A stretch of DNA of 64,000 nucleotides from the NCBI GenBank assembly GCA_965202675.1, contig OZ241842.1, forward strand, positions 1,364,001 to 1,428,000. Direction: 5' to 3'. The position numbers and the translations under genes were made by a program. Each line of letters starts with the position of its first letter. The first letter of the stretch is position 1. This document shows positions 50,619 to 59,517 of the stretch, one piece after another. The stretch is from CATQHD01 sp965202675 (lineage in GTDB: Bacteria; Actinomycetota; Acidimicrobiia; Spongiisociales; Spongiisociaceae). A model generated the notes under the pieces. That model saw only the letters and a program-made list of their open reading frames with translations. It ran no database searches and was not told where the DNA came from.

Positions 50619-52907
50619 CTAATCCCCGCCGTTCTCGATCGCCTCCAGCACCCTCATGGGCGACATCGGCAGGTCGGTCAACCGCCGCCCTGTAGCGTCG
50701 TAGACGGCGTTGGCCACGGCCGCCATCGGCGGGACGATGCCCACCTCGCCCACCCCCCGCACGCCGTAGGGATGGCCCGGATTGGGAACCTCCACGATCA
50801 CCGTGTCGATCATCGGCAGGTCGGAAGCCACCGGCATCCGATAATCGAGGAAACCCGGGTTCTCCATGACCCCTTCGCCGTCGAAGATGTATTCCTCGTT
50901 GAGCGCCCAGCCGATGCCCTGCACCACGCCGCCCTGCATCTGGCCTTCCACATAGCTCGGATGGACGGCGCGGCCGGCGTCTTGGGCGGTGGTGTAGCGG
51001 AGGATGGTCACCGCCCCGGTGTCGGGGTCCACCTCCACGTCGCACACCTGGGTCGAGAAGGCCACCCCGGCGCCCCGGGCGTTGAGCGAGGCGGAGGCGG
51101 TGATGGGGCCGCCCGTCTGGGCGGCGGCGCCGGCCAGCTCCTCGGTGGTGAGAGGAACGCGGCCGCCTTCGGCGTGCTGGGCGCGTCCGTCCACCCATTC
51201 CACCTGTTCCACATCCACGTCCCAGATCCTGGCCGCCCTGGCCCTGAGGTCGGCCACCACCTTGCGGCAGGCTTCGATCACCGCCATGCCGGTGGCGTGG
51301 GTAACCCGGCTGCCGCCGGTCATGTCGGTGTATCCGACCGACTCGGTGTCGGCCACGATCGGGGTGATCCTATAGACGTCGATGCCCAGCTCCTCGGCCG
51401 CCATCAGGGCCATCGACGCCCGGCTGCCGCCGATGTCGGGGCTGCCGGTCATGACCGTTGCGCCGCCGTCCTCGTTTATATGCACGGTGGCGCTCGAGTT
51501 GGAGCCGAAATTGAACCAGAACCCGCTGGCTGCCCCCCGGCCCTGGTTGGGCCCCAGCGGGGTCGAATAGTGGGGGTGATCCGCTATCGCCTCGACCGTC
51601 TCCCGGTATCCGATCCGGCGGTAGCGGGGACCGTAGACCGCCTGCGTCCCTTCCCGGGCGGCGTTGCGCAACCGGAACTCCAGGGGGTCCATCCCCAGCT
51701 CCCGGGCGAGCTCGTCGAGGAGGGTCTCCGAGGCGAAAGCCCCTATCGGAGCGCCCGGCGCCCGGTAGGCGGCCGTCTTCGGCATGTTGTTCACCACATC
51801 GAAGCCCTCCAGGTAGAAGTTGGGGACCTCGTAGGGGGCGAGCATGCACATGACGCCCATCTGCACCGGAGAACCCTTGAAGGCGCCGGCCTGATAGGCC
51901 AGCCACGCCTCGGCGGCCACCAGCTTCCCGTCCCGGCGCGCCCCCAGTTTCACCCGCATCTTGGAACCGGAAGTCGGGCCGGTTCCCCTGAACACCTCGT
52001 CGCGGGTCATGACCATCTTGACCGGGCGTCCGGCCTTCTTCGACAGCATCGCCGCCACCGGCTCGATGTATACGGTGGTCTTGCCCCCGAACCCGCCGCC
52101 GATCTCGGCCGGGATCACCTTGATCTGCGACGGCTCCCATCCGAGCAGCTTGGCCGTGAGGGTCCTCACCGCGAAATGCCCCTGGGATGAGCACCAGATA
52201 ACCGAACGTCCGTCCTCGCCGGTGTCGGCCACCACGGCATGCGGCTCGATGTAACCCTGATGGACGGGCCGGGTGGTGAACTCCCGCTCCACCACCGCGT
52301 CGGCCTCCGCGAAGCCCTTCTCTATGTCGCCCCGTTCGTGCAGGCAGCGGGAGGCGATGTTGGAGGGGGACCCGGGCACCGGTTCGACCCCCGCGGTGAA
52401 CATGTCCTCGTGGAGCACCGGAGCTCCGGGCGCCATCGCTTCCTCTACGTCCACCACGTGGGGCAGCACCTCGTAGTCGACCTCGATGGCCGCCAGGGCC
52501 GCCAGGGCCGTCCGGCGCGAGGCGGCCGCCGCCGCTGCCAGGGCGTGGCCTTCGTAGAGCACTTTGTCGCGGGCCATGATGTTGCGGCACAGGTCGCGGT
52601 AATCCACCTCTCCCTCCCCGCTCGCGCCGGCCTCCGTTTCCAGCATCGGGAAGTCGGCCCCCGTCACCACCGCCTTCACGCCTTCTATCGCCTCGGCCGC
52701 GGAGACGTCGATCGACCGGATGCGGGCGTGGGGGTGGGGCGAGCGGAGCACCGCCCCGACCAGCATCCCCGGCAATGACAGGTCGGCCCCGAAGCGGGCG
52801 CGGCCCGTTACCTTGTCGAGGCCGTCGTGGCGGACCGGTCGGGTTCCCACCCACTTGTAACCGGGGTCGGGGTCGACGGTGATGGTTGAACCTGCTGCAG
52901 TTGTCAC
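50619..52907 (-). CDS. Xanthine dehydrogenase-family molybdopterin-binding (large) subunit
   Basis: This 762-residue large subunit is of the XDH/CO dehydrogenase/aldehyde oxidoreductase class. HDGLDKVTGRARFGADL opens the first domain. EIGGGFGGKTTVYIEPVAAMLSKKAGRPVKMVMTRDEVF and AYRAPGAPIGAFASETLLDELARELGMDPLEFRLRN contact the cofactor. GVRGVGEVGIVPPMAAVANAVYDATG contains the catalytic Glu of the GVGE motif. GTG 52907 overlaps the iron-sulfur subunit stop. Purine, aldehyde, nicotinate and CO types share these motifs; the CO-dehydrogenase Cys loop is not evident, so substrate is open. Confidence 0.93.
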   Translation of the reverse strand: MTTAAGSTITVDPDPGYKWVGTRPVRHDGLDKVTGRARFGADLSLPGMLVGAVLRSPHPHARIRSIDVSAAEAIEGVKAVVTGADFPMLETEAGASGEGEVDYRDLCRNIMARDKVLYEGHALAAAAAASRRTALAALAAIEVDYEVLPHVVDVEEAMAPGAPVLHEDMFTAGVEPVPGSPSNIASRCLHERGDIEKGFAEADAVVEREFTTRPVHQGYIEPHAVVADTGEDGRSVIWCSSQGHFAVRTLTAKLLGWEPSQIKVIPAEIGGGFGGKTTVYIEPVAAMLSKKAGRPVKMVMTRDEVFRGTGPTSGSKMRVKLGARRDGKLVAAEAWLAYQAGAFKGSPVQMGVMCMLAPYEVPNFYLEGFDVVNNMPKTAAYRAPGAPIGAFASETLLDELARELGMDPLEFRLRNAAREGTQAVYGPRYRRIGYRETVEAIADHPHYSTPLGPNQGRGAASGFWFNFGSNSSATVHINEDGGATVMTGSPDIGGSRASMALMAAEELGIDVYRITPIVADTESVGYTDMTGGSRVTHATGMAVIEACRKVVADLRARAARIWDVDVEQVEWVDGRAQHAEGGRVPLTTEELAGAAAQTGGPITASASLNARGAGVAFSTQVCDVEVDPDTGAVTILRYTTAQDAGRAVHPSYVEGQMQGGVVQGIGWALNEEYIFDGEGVMENPGFLDYRMPVASDLPMIDTVIVEVPNPGHPYGVRGVGEVGIVPPMAAVANAVYDATGRRLTDLPMSPMRVLEAIENGGD

Positions 52908-53401
52908 ACCTTCTCCTTTGCCTCCGAAGCTGCTTTCATCTCATCGGCCGCGGCCAGGATCGACCGCACGATCTTGTCGTAGCCGGTGCATCGGCACAGG
53001 TTGCCGGCAACGGCGTAGCGCACCTCCTCCTCGGTGGGGTCGGGGTTCTGGTCCAGCAGGGCCTTGGCCGCCACCAGGAACCCGGGGGTGCAGACCCCGC
53101 ACTGCAGGGCGGCGCCCTCCAGGAAGGCCTCCTGCAGGGGATGGAGCCCGCCGGGGCCTCCCATGCCCTCCACGGTGAGGATGTCGGCGCCGTCCGCCTC
53201 GGGCGCCAACACCAGGCACGAGCAGGTAAGCCGCCCGTCGAGGATCACCGAACAAGCGCCGCAGTCGCCGGTGGCGCAGCCTTCCTTGACCCCGGTCAGA
53301 CCCACCACGTCGCGGAGGGCGTCGAGCAGCGACTGGCCCCCCCGGCACAGGAACTCGACCCGATCGCCGTTGATGGTGCAGGTTACATGGGTGCTGCTCA
53401 T
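52904..53401 (-). CDS. (2Fe-2S)-binding subunit of the molybdenum hydroxylase
   Basis: This 165-residue subunit has two iron-sulfur clusters. The N-terminal plant-ferredoxin-like site is CATGDCGACSVILDGRLTCSC. The C-terminal four-helix site is QCGVCTPGF with LCRCTGYDKIVRSI. It passes electrons from the molybdenum subunit to the FAD subunit. It lies between the FAD and large subunit genes in the usual M-S-L order. Confidence 0.95.
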   Translation of the reverse strand: MSSTHVTCTINGDRVEFLCRGGQSLLDALRDVVGLTGVKEGCATGDCGACSVILDGRLTCSCLVLAPEADGADILTVEGMGGPGGLHPLQEAFLEGAALQCGVCTPGFLVAAKALLDQNPDPTEEEVRYAVAGNLCRCTGYDKIVRSILAAADEMKAASEAKEKV

Positions 53402-53429
53402 GCGGATTTCCTTGTCACGCGGGGGGTAT

Positions 53430-54299
53430 TCATTGCGGGCCGCCCCGCCGGCCGGCGGCTCGGGCGGCGGCCAGCTTCAGGGCCCTTACGGCCAGCACGC
53501 CGGCCACCCGGCGGCGGTACGCCTTGGTGCCCCGCTTGTCGTCGATGGGGTCGCAGGCGGCCCCGCACGCCGCCGTAACCCGCTCCAGCGCTGCTTCCTT
53601 GATAGGCCCTCCGACCAGGGCTTCCTCCGCTTCCGGAACCCTGACCACGGTGGGCGCCACCGCGCCGAGGGCTACGGCTGCGGAGGTGCACCGCCCGTCC
53701 TCGTCGAGCGACAGACGGGCGGCCGCCCCCGCCACGGCGATGTCCATCTCGGTGCGGGGGATGAACCGCAGGTAGGCGTCGGAGGTGCGGGGGGGCGGCA
53801 GGTCGAATTCGAGCTCGACCACGAACTCTCCTTCGGTCAAGGAGGTCTGTCCGGGGCCGACGGCCACCGAGGCCGCCGGAACGGTCCGCTCCCCGCCGGG
53901 GCCGGCGATCACAGCCCGGCCTTCGTTGACCGCCATGGCGGGAACGCTGTCGGCTGCCGGGGAGGCGTTGCAGAGGTTGCCTCCCAGACTGGCCCGGCTC
54001 TGGATCTGGTCCGACCCGATCAAGGCGGCGGCTTCCACCAGCCCCGGCAGGCCGGCGGCCAGCCGCTCCTCCTCGGTCAGGCGGACCGACGGCGCGGCCG
54101 CTCCGATCACCCAGGTGTTCCCATCCAGACGCAGGCCGACCAGCCGCTCGATGCGCTTGAGGTCCACCGCGTACTTCGGCTCGGGGCGGCCCATCCGCAG
54201 CTGGGGGATGAAATCCGTGGCGCCCGCGTACACCTGGGCCCCGCCCCCGGCCAGGACCGAGACGGCTTCATCGATGGAGGTGGGGGCTAGGTACTTCAA
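53430..54299 (-). CDS. FAD-binding (medium) subunit of the molybdenum hydroxylase
   Basis: This 289-residue subunit has the CoxM/XdhB-type FAD domain: MKYLAPTSIDEAVSVLAGGGAQVYAGATDFIPQLRMG, then IGSDQIQSRASLGGNLCNASPAADSVPAMAV. These two loops bind FAD phosphates. The C-terminal CO-dehydrogenase flavoprotein domain has TEMDIAVAGAAARLSLD. It is first in the operon and transfers electrons onward to NAD, quinone or another acceptor. Confidence 0.94.
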   Translation of the reverse strand: MKYLAPTSIDEAVSVLAGGGAQVYAGATDFIPQLRMGRPEPKYAVDLKRIERLVGLRLDGNTWVIGAAAPSVRLTEEERLAAGLPGLVEAAALIGSDQIQSRASLGGNLCNASPAADSVPAMAVNEGRAVIAGPGGERTVPAASVAVGPGQTSLTEGEFVVELEFDLPPPRTSDAYLRFIPRTEMDIAVAGAAARLSLDEDGRCTSAAVALGAVAPTVVRVPEAEEALVGGPIKEAALERVTAACGAACDPIDDKRGTKAYRRRVAGVLAVRALKLAAARAAGRRGGPQ

Positions 54300-54449
54300 G
54301 GGCCGGCCGTTCTCATACGTCTATATACACCACCGTCGGTGGAGCACAGGAGGAAAGTTAGCATCTGCCAACCTCTTCGCCGCAGGATACCACCCGCCGC
54401 TTCCGGCTCCTCTGCCGCATCTCCCCTGGGGCGGGGCGGCGCGTCGTCG

Positions 54450-55997
54450 TCAGGATCCGCCCGCAATCAGCGCGGCGGCGTGCTCGGCCAGGGCGACGGT
54501 GGGAAGGTGGGTGTTGGCTCTGGGAACCTGCGGCATGATCGAGGCGTCCACTACCCGCAGCCCTTCGACCCCCAGCATCCGGCACCGGGGATCCACCACC
54601 GACTCCGGCCGGTCGGCCGGACCCATCCGGCAGCCGCCGGCGGCGTGCTGGGCGTCGACGCAGGAGCGCATCAGCCAGGCGTCGATCTCGGCGTCCGTCA
54701 TGCCCCGGTCGATTTCGATCCGTTCCGGGCCCAGCCAGACCGCCGAGGCGATCTCCTGTATGGGTCCCGAAACGGCCAGCTCCAGCAGGCGCCGCACCCC
54801 GTCCCGCAGACGCGCCAGGTCGCCGGGGTCGGACAGCATCCGGAAATCGACCCGCGGCTGGACGGACGGGTCGGGAGAGGCAAGGGCAACCTCGCCCCGC
54901 GAGCCGCTCTCGAACACGCACAGCTCCAGCAGTCCGGTCTCGAACCCCCCGCCGCCGTAGCCGCTCAGGTTCATGGACAGCAGCAGCATGTCGTTGGGTG
55001 TATCACCCGCCGCTCCCGAGCCGTAACGCAGGCAACAGTTGGTGTGGCGGGCGTCGGGCGACCGGGCGCGGGCGCGCTCCCGCAGACCGAGCATCAGCCA
55101 GACGGCCGGGTGCTCCTGCAGGCCCTTGCCCACCGGCAGGTCGGCCTTCGTCTCGATGCCGAGGGAGGACAGCAGACCGGCCGGTCCGATGCCGGAGCGC
55201 TGCAGGACGGCGGGGCTGTGGATGGCGCCGGCGCACAGGATCACCTCCCCGCCTCCGCCAGCCCGGATGTCCACGGCCTCCCCGCCCCGCCGGACCCTCA
55301 CCCCCGCCGCCCGCCCGCCGGACAGCAGCACCCGGTCCACCAGGGCCCCTCCCCAGATGTCGAGGTTGGGGCGGGAGCGGGCCGGATCGAGGTAGGCGTC
55401 GTTGGTGGTAACCCGGCGTCCGCCCCGGCTGTTGACGGCGTAGGGCGACACCCCGGTGGATCCCGGGGCGTTGTGGTCGTCGTGCCAGGGATGACCGGCC
55501 GCCAAGGCGGCGTCCCGCAACGCCCGGTCGACCGCACCCCACTCATCCTGAGGCGTCCGGTAAACCGGGATCGGACCGGAATCGCCGTGGTAGGCGGCGC
55601 CCCCGAAGTCGAGGTCGTTCTCCAGGCGGATGACGGCGGGCTGCAGCTCGGCGCTCGACCATCCCGGCAGCCCCCAGCGGTCGTAGTCCTCCGGCATGGC
55701 CTGCATGGCTATCTGGCCGTTGATGGCCGAGCTGCCGCCCACCCCCCGGCCTCTCCAGTAGAGGGAGGGTTCCTGCGCCGGGGTGCGCCTGGCCAGCAGA
55801 TCAGGCCAGTGGTAGTCGGGGTCGGAGATGATCCGGGACGGGTTCGGGCTGCGGATGTGCCAGGGCGTGTCGGAAGACCGGTAGTCCAACCCCGCCTCGA
55901 GCAATATCACCCGCCGAGCCGAATCCTCGCTCAACCGAGCCGCCACCACCGCGCCTGCCGACCCGGCCCCCACCACAATCACATCGTATCCGTCCAT
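54450..55997 (-). CDS. GMC family FAD-dependent oxidoreductase (choline-dehydrogenase-like)
   Basis: This 515-residue flavoenzyme has YDVIVVGAGSAGAVVAARLSED at the N-terminus, and YWRGRGVGGSSAINGQIAMQAMPEDYDRWG, the first GMC signature. GGGEVILCAGAIHSPAVLQRSGIGP is the second signature. The C-terminal DAQHAAGGCRMG and LRVVDASIMPQVPRANTHLPTVALAEHAA hold the active-site His and Asn. It oxidises an alcohol, polyol or sugar-like substrate. It lies downstream of the molybdenum hydroxylase genes on the same strand with a 150-base gap, so an alcohol-to-aldehyde-to-acid route is possible but unproven. Confidence 0.94.
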   Translation of the reverse strand: MDGYDVIVVGAGSAGAVVAARLSEDSARRVILLEAGLDYRSSDTPWHIRSPNPSRIISDPDYHWPDLLARRTPAQEPSLYWRGRGVGGSSAINGQIAMQAMPEDYDRWGLPGWSSAELQPAVIRLENDLDFGGAAYHGDSGPIPVYRTPQDEWGAVDRALRDAALAAGHPWHDDHNAPGSTGVSPYAVNSRGGRRVTTNDAYLDPARSRPNLDIWGGALVDRVLLSGGRAAGVRVRRGGEAVDIRAGGGGEVILCAGAIHSPAVLQRSGIGPAGLLSSLGIETKADLPVGKGLQEHPAVWLMLGLRERARARSPDARHTNCCLRYGSGAAGDTPNDMLLLSMNLSGYGGGGFETGLLELCVFESGSRGEVALASPDPSVQPRVDFRMLSDPGDLARLRDGVRRLLELAVSGPIQEIASAVWLGPERIEIDRGMTDAEIDAWLMRSCVDAQHAAGGCRMGPADRPESVVDPRCRMLGVEGLRVVDASIMPQVPRANTHLPTVALAEHAAALIAGGS

Positions 55998-56233
55998 GCC
56001 CGAACTCTATATGCCCGATATCCCTTGTCAGGAAGAGGCCCCGAGCGGCCCGGCCCGCCGAATTACACTCCTGTAGCTGTTGTTTTGTAACATAAAATCG
56101 GCTCGACCTCAACAATTTCAACCCGCGGCCGGGGCTGAGGGTTGCTCGGCCGAGCGGAAACCCGCCCTGCCCGGCCAGAACCACGCTTGTTTGTGTGATT
56201 ACCCTGGGTTTTGTGATAACATTACTTTTAAAT

Positions 56234-57253
56234 ATGATCGGACAAATATCGGGCCCGCCAGAAACAGGGCGACCCTCACACCAGGACATCTACCGCCGTC
56301 TCGCCGTCCAGATCGTGGAGCTGCAGGAACGCTTGGGCGGACTCCCCAGCCCCGAGGAGGCGGCGGATATCTGGAACGATATCCGGATCCACGAGGCCCA
56401 CCACTCCACTGCCATCGAAGGCAACACCCTGGCCTTGGCGGAGGTGGAGCAGCTGCTCGAAGAAGGTCGGGCGGTGGGCAACCGGGAGTTGCGGGAGTAC
56501 CTCGAGGTCAAGGGATACGCCGACGCGGCGCGCTGGGTGTACGAACAATCGACCGGCGCTTCGGGCCGGCCTAGCAGCGCGCCTCTCCTCACCTTGGCCG
56601 ACGTGCGCATGATCCACCACAAGGCGATGTCGCCGGTGTGGGAGGCGGCGCCCCGCCCCTCCGCCGCGGAGGATGAAAAGCCGGGCAATTTCCGCAGGCG
56701 CGAGATCCGGCCCTTCCCCGGCGGGATGACCCCCGTGTCCTGGCCCCTTATCGGCGCGGAGATGACAGCCTGGGCCGACGGCGCCGACGATGTAGACCCC
56801 GGCAGCCCGGCCTTCCCCGAACAGCTCGCCGTCCTGCATTGCCGCTTCGAACAGATCCACCCGTTCCTGGACGGCAACGGCCGGGCCGGGCGGCTGGCGC
56901 TCAACCTGATGCTCGTCCGGCTCGGCTATCCGCCCGCCGTGATCTACAAGCGGGACCGGGAGCGGTATCTGCGGGCTCTCCGGCGGGCTGACGCCGGAGA
57001 ACCGGGCATGCTGGGCGAGCTGCTGGCCAGGGCGATCCTCGACAACCTGCACCGATACGTGATCCCGGCCGTCGCGGGCCCGGCCCGGCTGGTTCCGCTC
57101 TCCGCCCTGACCGCCCCCGACCTCAAAGCCCCCGCCCTGCGGGCCGCCGCCGTCCGCGGCCGGCTGAAAGCGACGCGGGGTCCCGACGGGCAGTGGCGCA
57201 GCTCCCGGCAGTGGGTAGACGAGTACCGCGCCGGCCGCTGGCGCCGGTCCTGA
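56234..57253 (+). CDS. Fic family AMPylase-type protein with N-terminal inhibitory motif
   Basis: This 339-residue protein has the inhibitory helix motif S-x-x-x-E-G (HHSTAIEGN, residues 58-63) ahead of the Fic core. The active-site loop is IHPFLDGNGRAGR near residue 210, with His, Asp, Gly-Asn-Gly-Arg complete. The C-terminus has a possible DNA- or peptide-binding tail (LKATRGPDGQWRSSRQWVDEY). Fic enzymes transfer AMP or related groups to target proteins; the motif order is that of self-inhibited class II. ATG 56234 is used because the preceding AT-rich codons (from GTG 56195) look like promoter. No ribosome site is evident. Confidence 0.9.
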   Translation: MIGQISGPPETGRPSHQDIYRRLAVQIVELQERLGGLPSPEEAADIWNDIRIHEAHHSTAIEGNTLALAEVEQLLEEGRAVGNRELREYLEVKGYADAARWVYEQSTGASGRPSSAPLLTLADVRMIHHKAMSPVWEAAPRPSAAEDEKPGNFRRREIRPFPGGMTPVSWPLIGAEMTAWADGADDVDPGSPAFPEQLAVLHCRFEQIHPFLDGNGRAGRLALNLMLVRLGYPPAVIYKRDRERYLRALRRADAGEPGMLGELLARAILDNLHRYVIPAVAGPARLVPLSALTAPDLKAPALRAAAVRGRLKATRGPDGQWRSSRQWVDEYRAGRWRRS

Positions 57254-57306
57254 ACCTCCATCCCGCCAGAACGCTTGAGATCGCGACGCCTGCGCCGATG
57301 CGGCGG

Positions 57307-57722
57307 ACCACAAAAAGTACAGAAACACCCCACCACACCCCCCAACTAAACTTTTCAGACCACAAAAAGTACAGAAACACCCCACCACACCCCCCAACTA
57401 AACTTTTCAGACCACAAAAAGTACAGAAACACCCCACCACACCCCCCAACTAAACTTTTCAGACCACAAAAAGTACAGAAACACCCCACCACACCCCCCA
57501 ACTAAACTTTTCAGACCACAAAAAGTACAGAAACACCCCACCACACCCCCCAACTAAACTTTTCAGACCACAAAAAGTACAGAAACACCCCACCACACCC
57601 CCCAACTAAACTTTTCAGACCACAAAAAGTACAGAAACACCCCACCACACCCCCCAACTAAACTTTTCAGACCACAAAAAGTACAGAAACACCCCACCAC
57701 ACCCCCCAACTAAACTTTTCAG
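57307..57722. repeat. Tandem array: eight identical 52-bp repeats
   Basis: Eight copies of a 52-base unit start at 57307, 57359, 57411, 57463, 57515, 57567, 57619 and 57671, with no difference that I can see. Each unit opens ACCACAAAAAGTACAG and ends ACTTTTCAG. The plus strand is A/C-rich with few G, so the minus strand has runs of six and four G. At each junction ACTTTT and AAAAGT form an inverted repeat. A degenerate ninth start (57723-57738) merges into the promoter of the next gene. The length, 52, is not a multiple of three and no frame stays open as one protein. Confidence 0.95.
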
Positions 57723-57733
57723 AGGACAAAAGG

Positions 57734-57739
57734 TATAGT
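57734..57739 (+). promoter_or_regulatory. Likely -10 hexamer of the AlbA_2 gene (leaderless)
   Basis: TATAGT lies seven bases before the ATG at 57747, so transcription would begin at or next to the start codon, giving a leaderless message. This is common in actinobacteria, and no ribosome site exists there. The hexamer lies in the degenerate ninth repeat, where the array units have TACAGA. No good -35 is visible, which suggests activator dependence. Confidence 0.5.
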
Positions 57740-57746
57740 TAGCCGT

Positions 57747-59489
57747 ATGCAGGCTCGGGACTTTGAGTTTTTTGATCCGCCCACTCTTGACGCCGAAGCA
57801 GAGCGCGTGCTCAACGCCTTGGCCACCGGCGGCTACGACCCCGAGAGTCTCGAGTCAGCCGCCGTTGATCTCAAGGAAGAGGCCGGACGACGGTCGAACG
57901 GCGCAATCCACCCCGGCCCGCCCGAGAACAAACGCGCCGCCCGCCAGCTCGCCCAGGAAGCGGCCTGCATGGCCAACACCGCAGGCGGCGGAGTTCTGAT
58001 CGTGGGGGTCGACGGACGAACCGGCGAAATCATCGGCGCCGACACCGAACCCGGCTGGCTGCGGACCCGTATCTACGAGCTGACCGACCGAAGGCTCACG
58101 GTCAACATCCGCGTAGCCGGAATCAGGGGCAAGCGGCTGCTGGTCATCTCCATCCCCCAAGCCGTGGAGCCGGTGCCCTTCAAAGGCAAATACAGGCACC
58201 GCCTGGGTAAGGCCTGCGTGGAGGTCACGAGCACGGAGCTCCTTCGAGGAATATTCGCCGGGGCGGCCGCCGACCCCTCATATCAGCGCTCGGCGACCCC
58301 GGCCGATGCAGTGTCACCGAGAACCGAGGCGGCTCTCAGGGGTCGGCTAACCCATGACAAAGCCGTCCTCCCCATGCGCGACCTGCTCATACGCCTCGGC
58401 CTCGTCTTCGAGGACACCGAGTATCTCAACGAAGCCGGCCGCATCCTGCTCACCGCCGAGAGGAGCCCCACCCTCGACTACACCTACCGCGAAGTACCGG
58501 GCGGCCCATCAAGTGTACGCATCTACGAAACCGGCCTCTCCCTTTTGGAGGAAATCGAGCTCGTCGTAGCGGAAGCCAACCGCAACAACCCCATCACCGA
58601 AATAACCGACGGTCCAAAGGTGCACCGAGAGCGCGCCGTCCCGGAACGGTCGTTGCGCGAGGCCATCCTCAACGGGGTTTGCCACCGTGATTGGACCGAT
58701 CTTAACCCGACCGTCGTGGAACACATCGGTTATGAGCTGCGGGTCACCTCGCCCGGCGGACTGATGCGGGGCATCACCGTCGGCAACATCATCACCCATC
58801 CCTCCGTCCCCAGGTACCGCACCCTCATGAATGCCGTTCGCCAGGTCGGTCTGGTAGAGCAGGAAGGGATGGGGGTGGACAGAATGTTCGCCGACCTGAT
58901 CAGGATCGGAAACACCCCGCCTCTCATCGAGCTCACCGACGACCCGTCCGTTCGGGTCATCCTCTCCGGACGGCGCCCCGACGAAGATCGGTACCGCTTT
59001 TTCCTCGATCTGCAGCCTCGACGGGTCTTCGACGATGTGGACACCGCCCTGGTCGTATGGCGCGCCTCCCAACCCGGTAAGCCGTTTCTGACCGCGGAAT
59101 CGTGCGCCCCTCTCCTGCAGAGAAGCCCGGACGATGCTGAAACCGCCCTACACCGCGTCGCCGAATACAAGCTGGGCGGGGTTCGGGAATTGCTCACCCC
59201 CATAACCACGCCGGACGGCTCCCCGCCCGCCTGGGTGCTGAGCCGCGCCGCTCGCGCAGCCCTCCGGATCAAACCGTCCAGCGAACCGTCCATCCCCGCC
59301 ATGGCCTGGCTGCGGGAACGCGGACGGATTTCCTCAACGGAATACTGCGAGATAACCGGCTTTTCTCATGGCACCGCCGTTGCCCACCTCAAGGCCCTGG
59401 CCGAAGCCGGCCGCATTAAGCCCAGCCGGCCGAGCGGACGAGGACGCGGTTTCCACTACCTATTGCCCGATGACCTGCGGGGAACATGA
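57747..59489 (+). CDS. ATP-binding transcriptional regulator-like protein (AlbA_2/Schlafen N-domain, HATPase, winged helix)
   Basis: This 580-residue protein has an AlbA_2-type N-terminal domain: residues about 55-150 include AACMANTAGGGVLIVGVDGRTGEIIGADTEPGWL. A middle ATP-binding domain reads LREAILNGVCHRDWTDLNPTVVEHIGYELRVTSPGGLMRG, with MNAVRQVGLVEQEGMGVDRMFADL after it. The C-terminal winged helix is MAWLRERGRISSTEYCEITGFSHGTAVAHLKALAEAGRI. Such proteins occur in defence islands and as regulators. It starts at ATG 57747 directly after the repeat array, which may be its binding site. Confidence 0.87.
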   Translation: MQARDFEFFDPPTLDAEAERVLNALATGGYDPESLESAAVDLKEEAGRRSNGAIHPGPPENKRAARQLAQEAACMANTAGGGVLIVGVDGRTGEIIGADTEPGWLRTRIYELTDRRLTVNIRVAGIRGKRLLVISIPQAVEPVPFKGKYRHRLGKACVEVTSTELLRGIFAGAAADPSYQRSATPADAVSPRTEAALRGRLTHDKAVLPMRDLLIRLGLVFEDTEYLNEAGRILLTAERSPTLDYTYREVPGGPSSVRIYETGLSLLEEIELVVAEANRNNPITEITDGPKVHRERAVPERSLREAILNGVCHRDWTDLNPTVVEHIGYELRVTSPGGLMRGITVGNIITHPSVPRYRTLMNAVRQVGLVEQEGMGVDRMFADLIRIGNTPPLIELTDDPSVRVILSGRRPDEDRYRFFLDLQPRRVFDDVDTALVVWRASQPGKPFLTAESCAPLLQRSPDDAETALHRVAEYKLGGVRELLTPITTPDGSPPAWVLSRAARAALRIKPSSEPSIPAMAWLRERGRISSTEYCEITGFSHGTAVAHLKALAEAGRIKPSRPSGRGRGFHYLLPDDLRGT

Positions 59490-59517
59490 GGAGATTGACA
59501 TTCGGCTCGCGCGGGAG

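Noticed and set aside
57123..57449. Gly/Phe/Trp-rich minus-strand protein from the tandem repeats
   Set aside because: The 52-base unit shifts frame every copy, there is no ribosome site, and the frame is only a by-product of the repeat.
57307..57722. CRISPR array
   Set aside because: The units are contiguous and identical with no unique spacers, and no cas genes are nearby.
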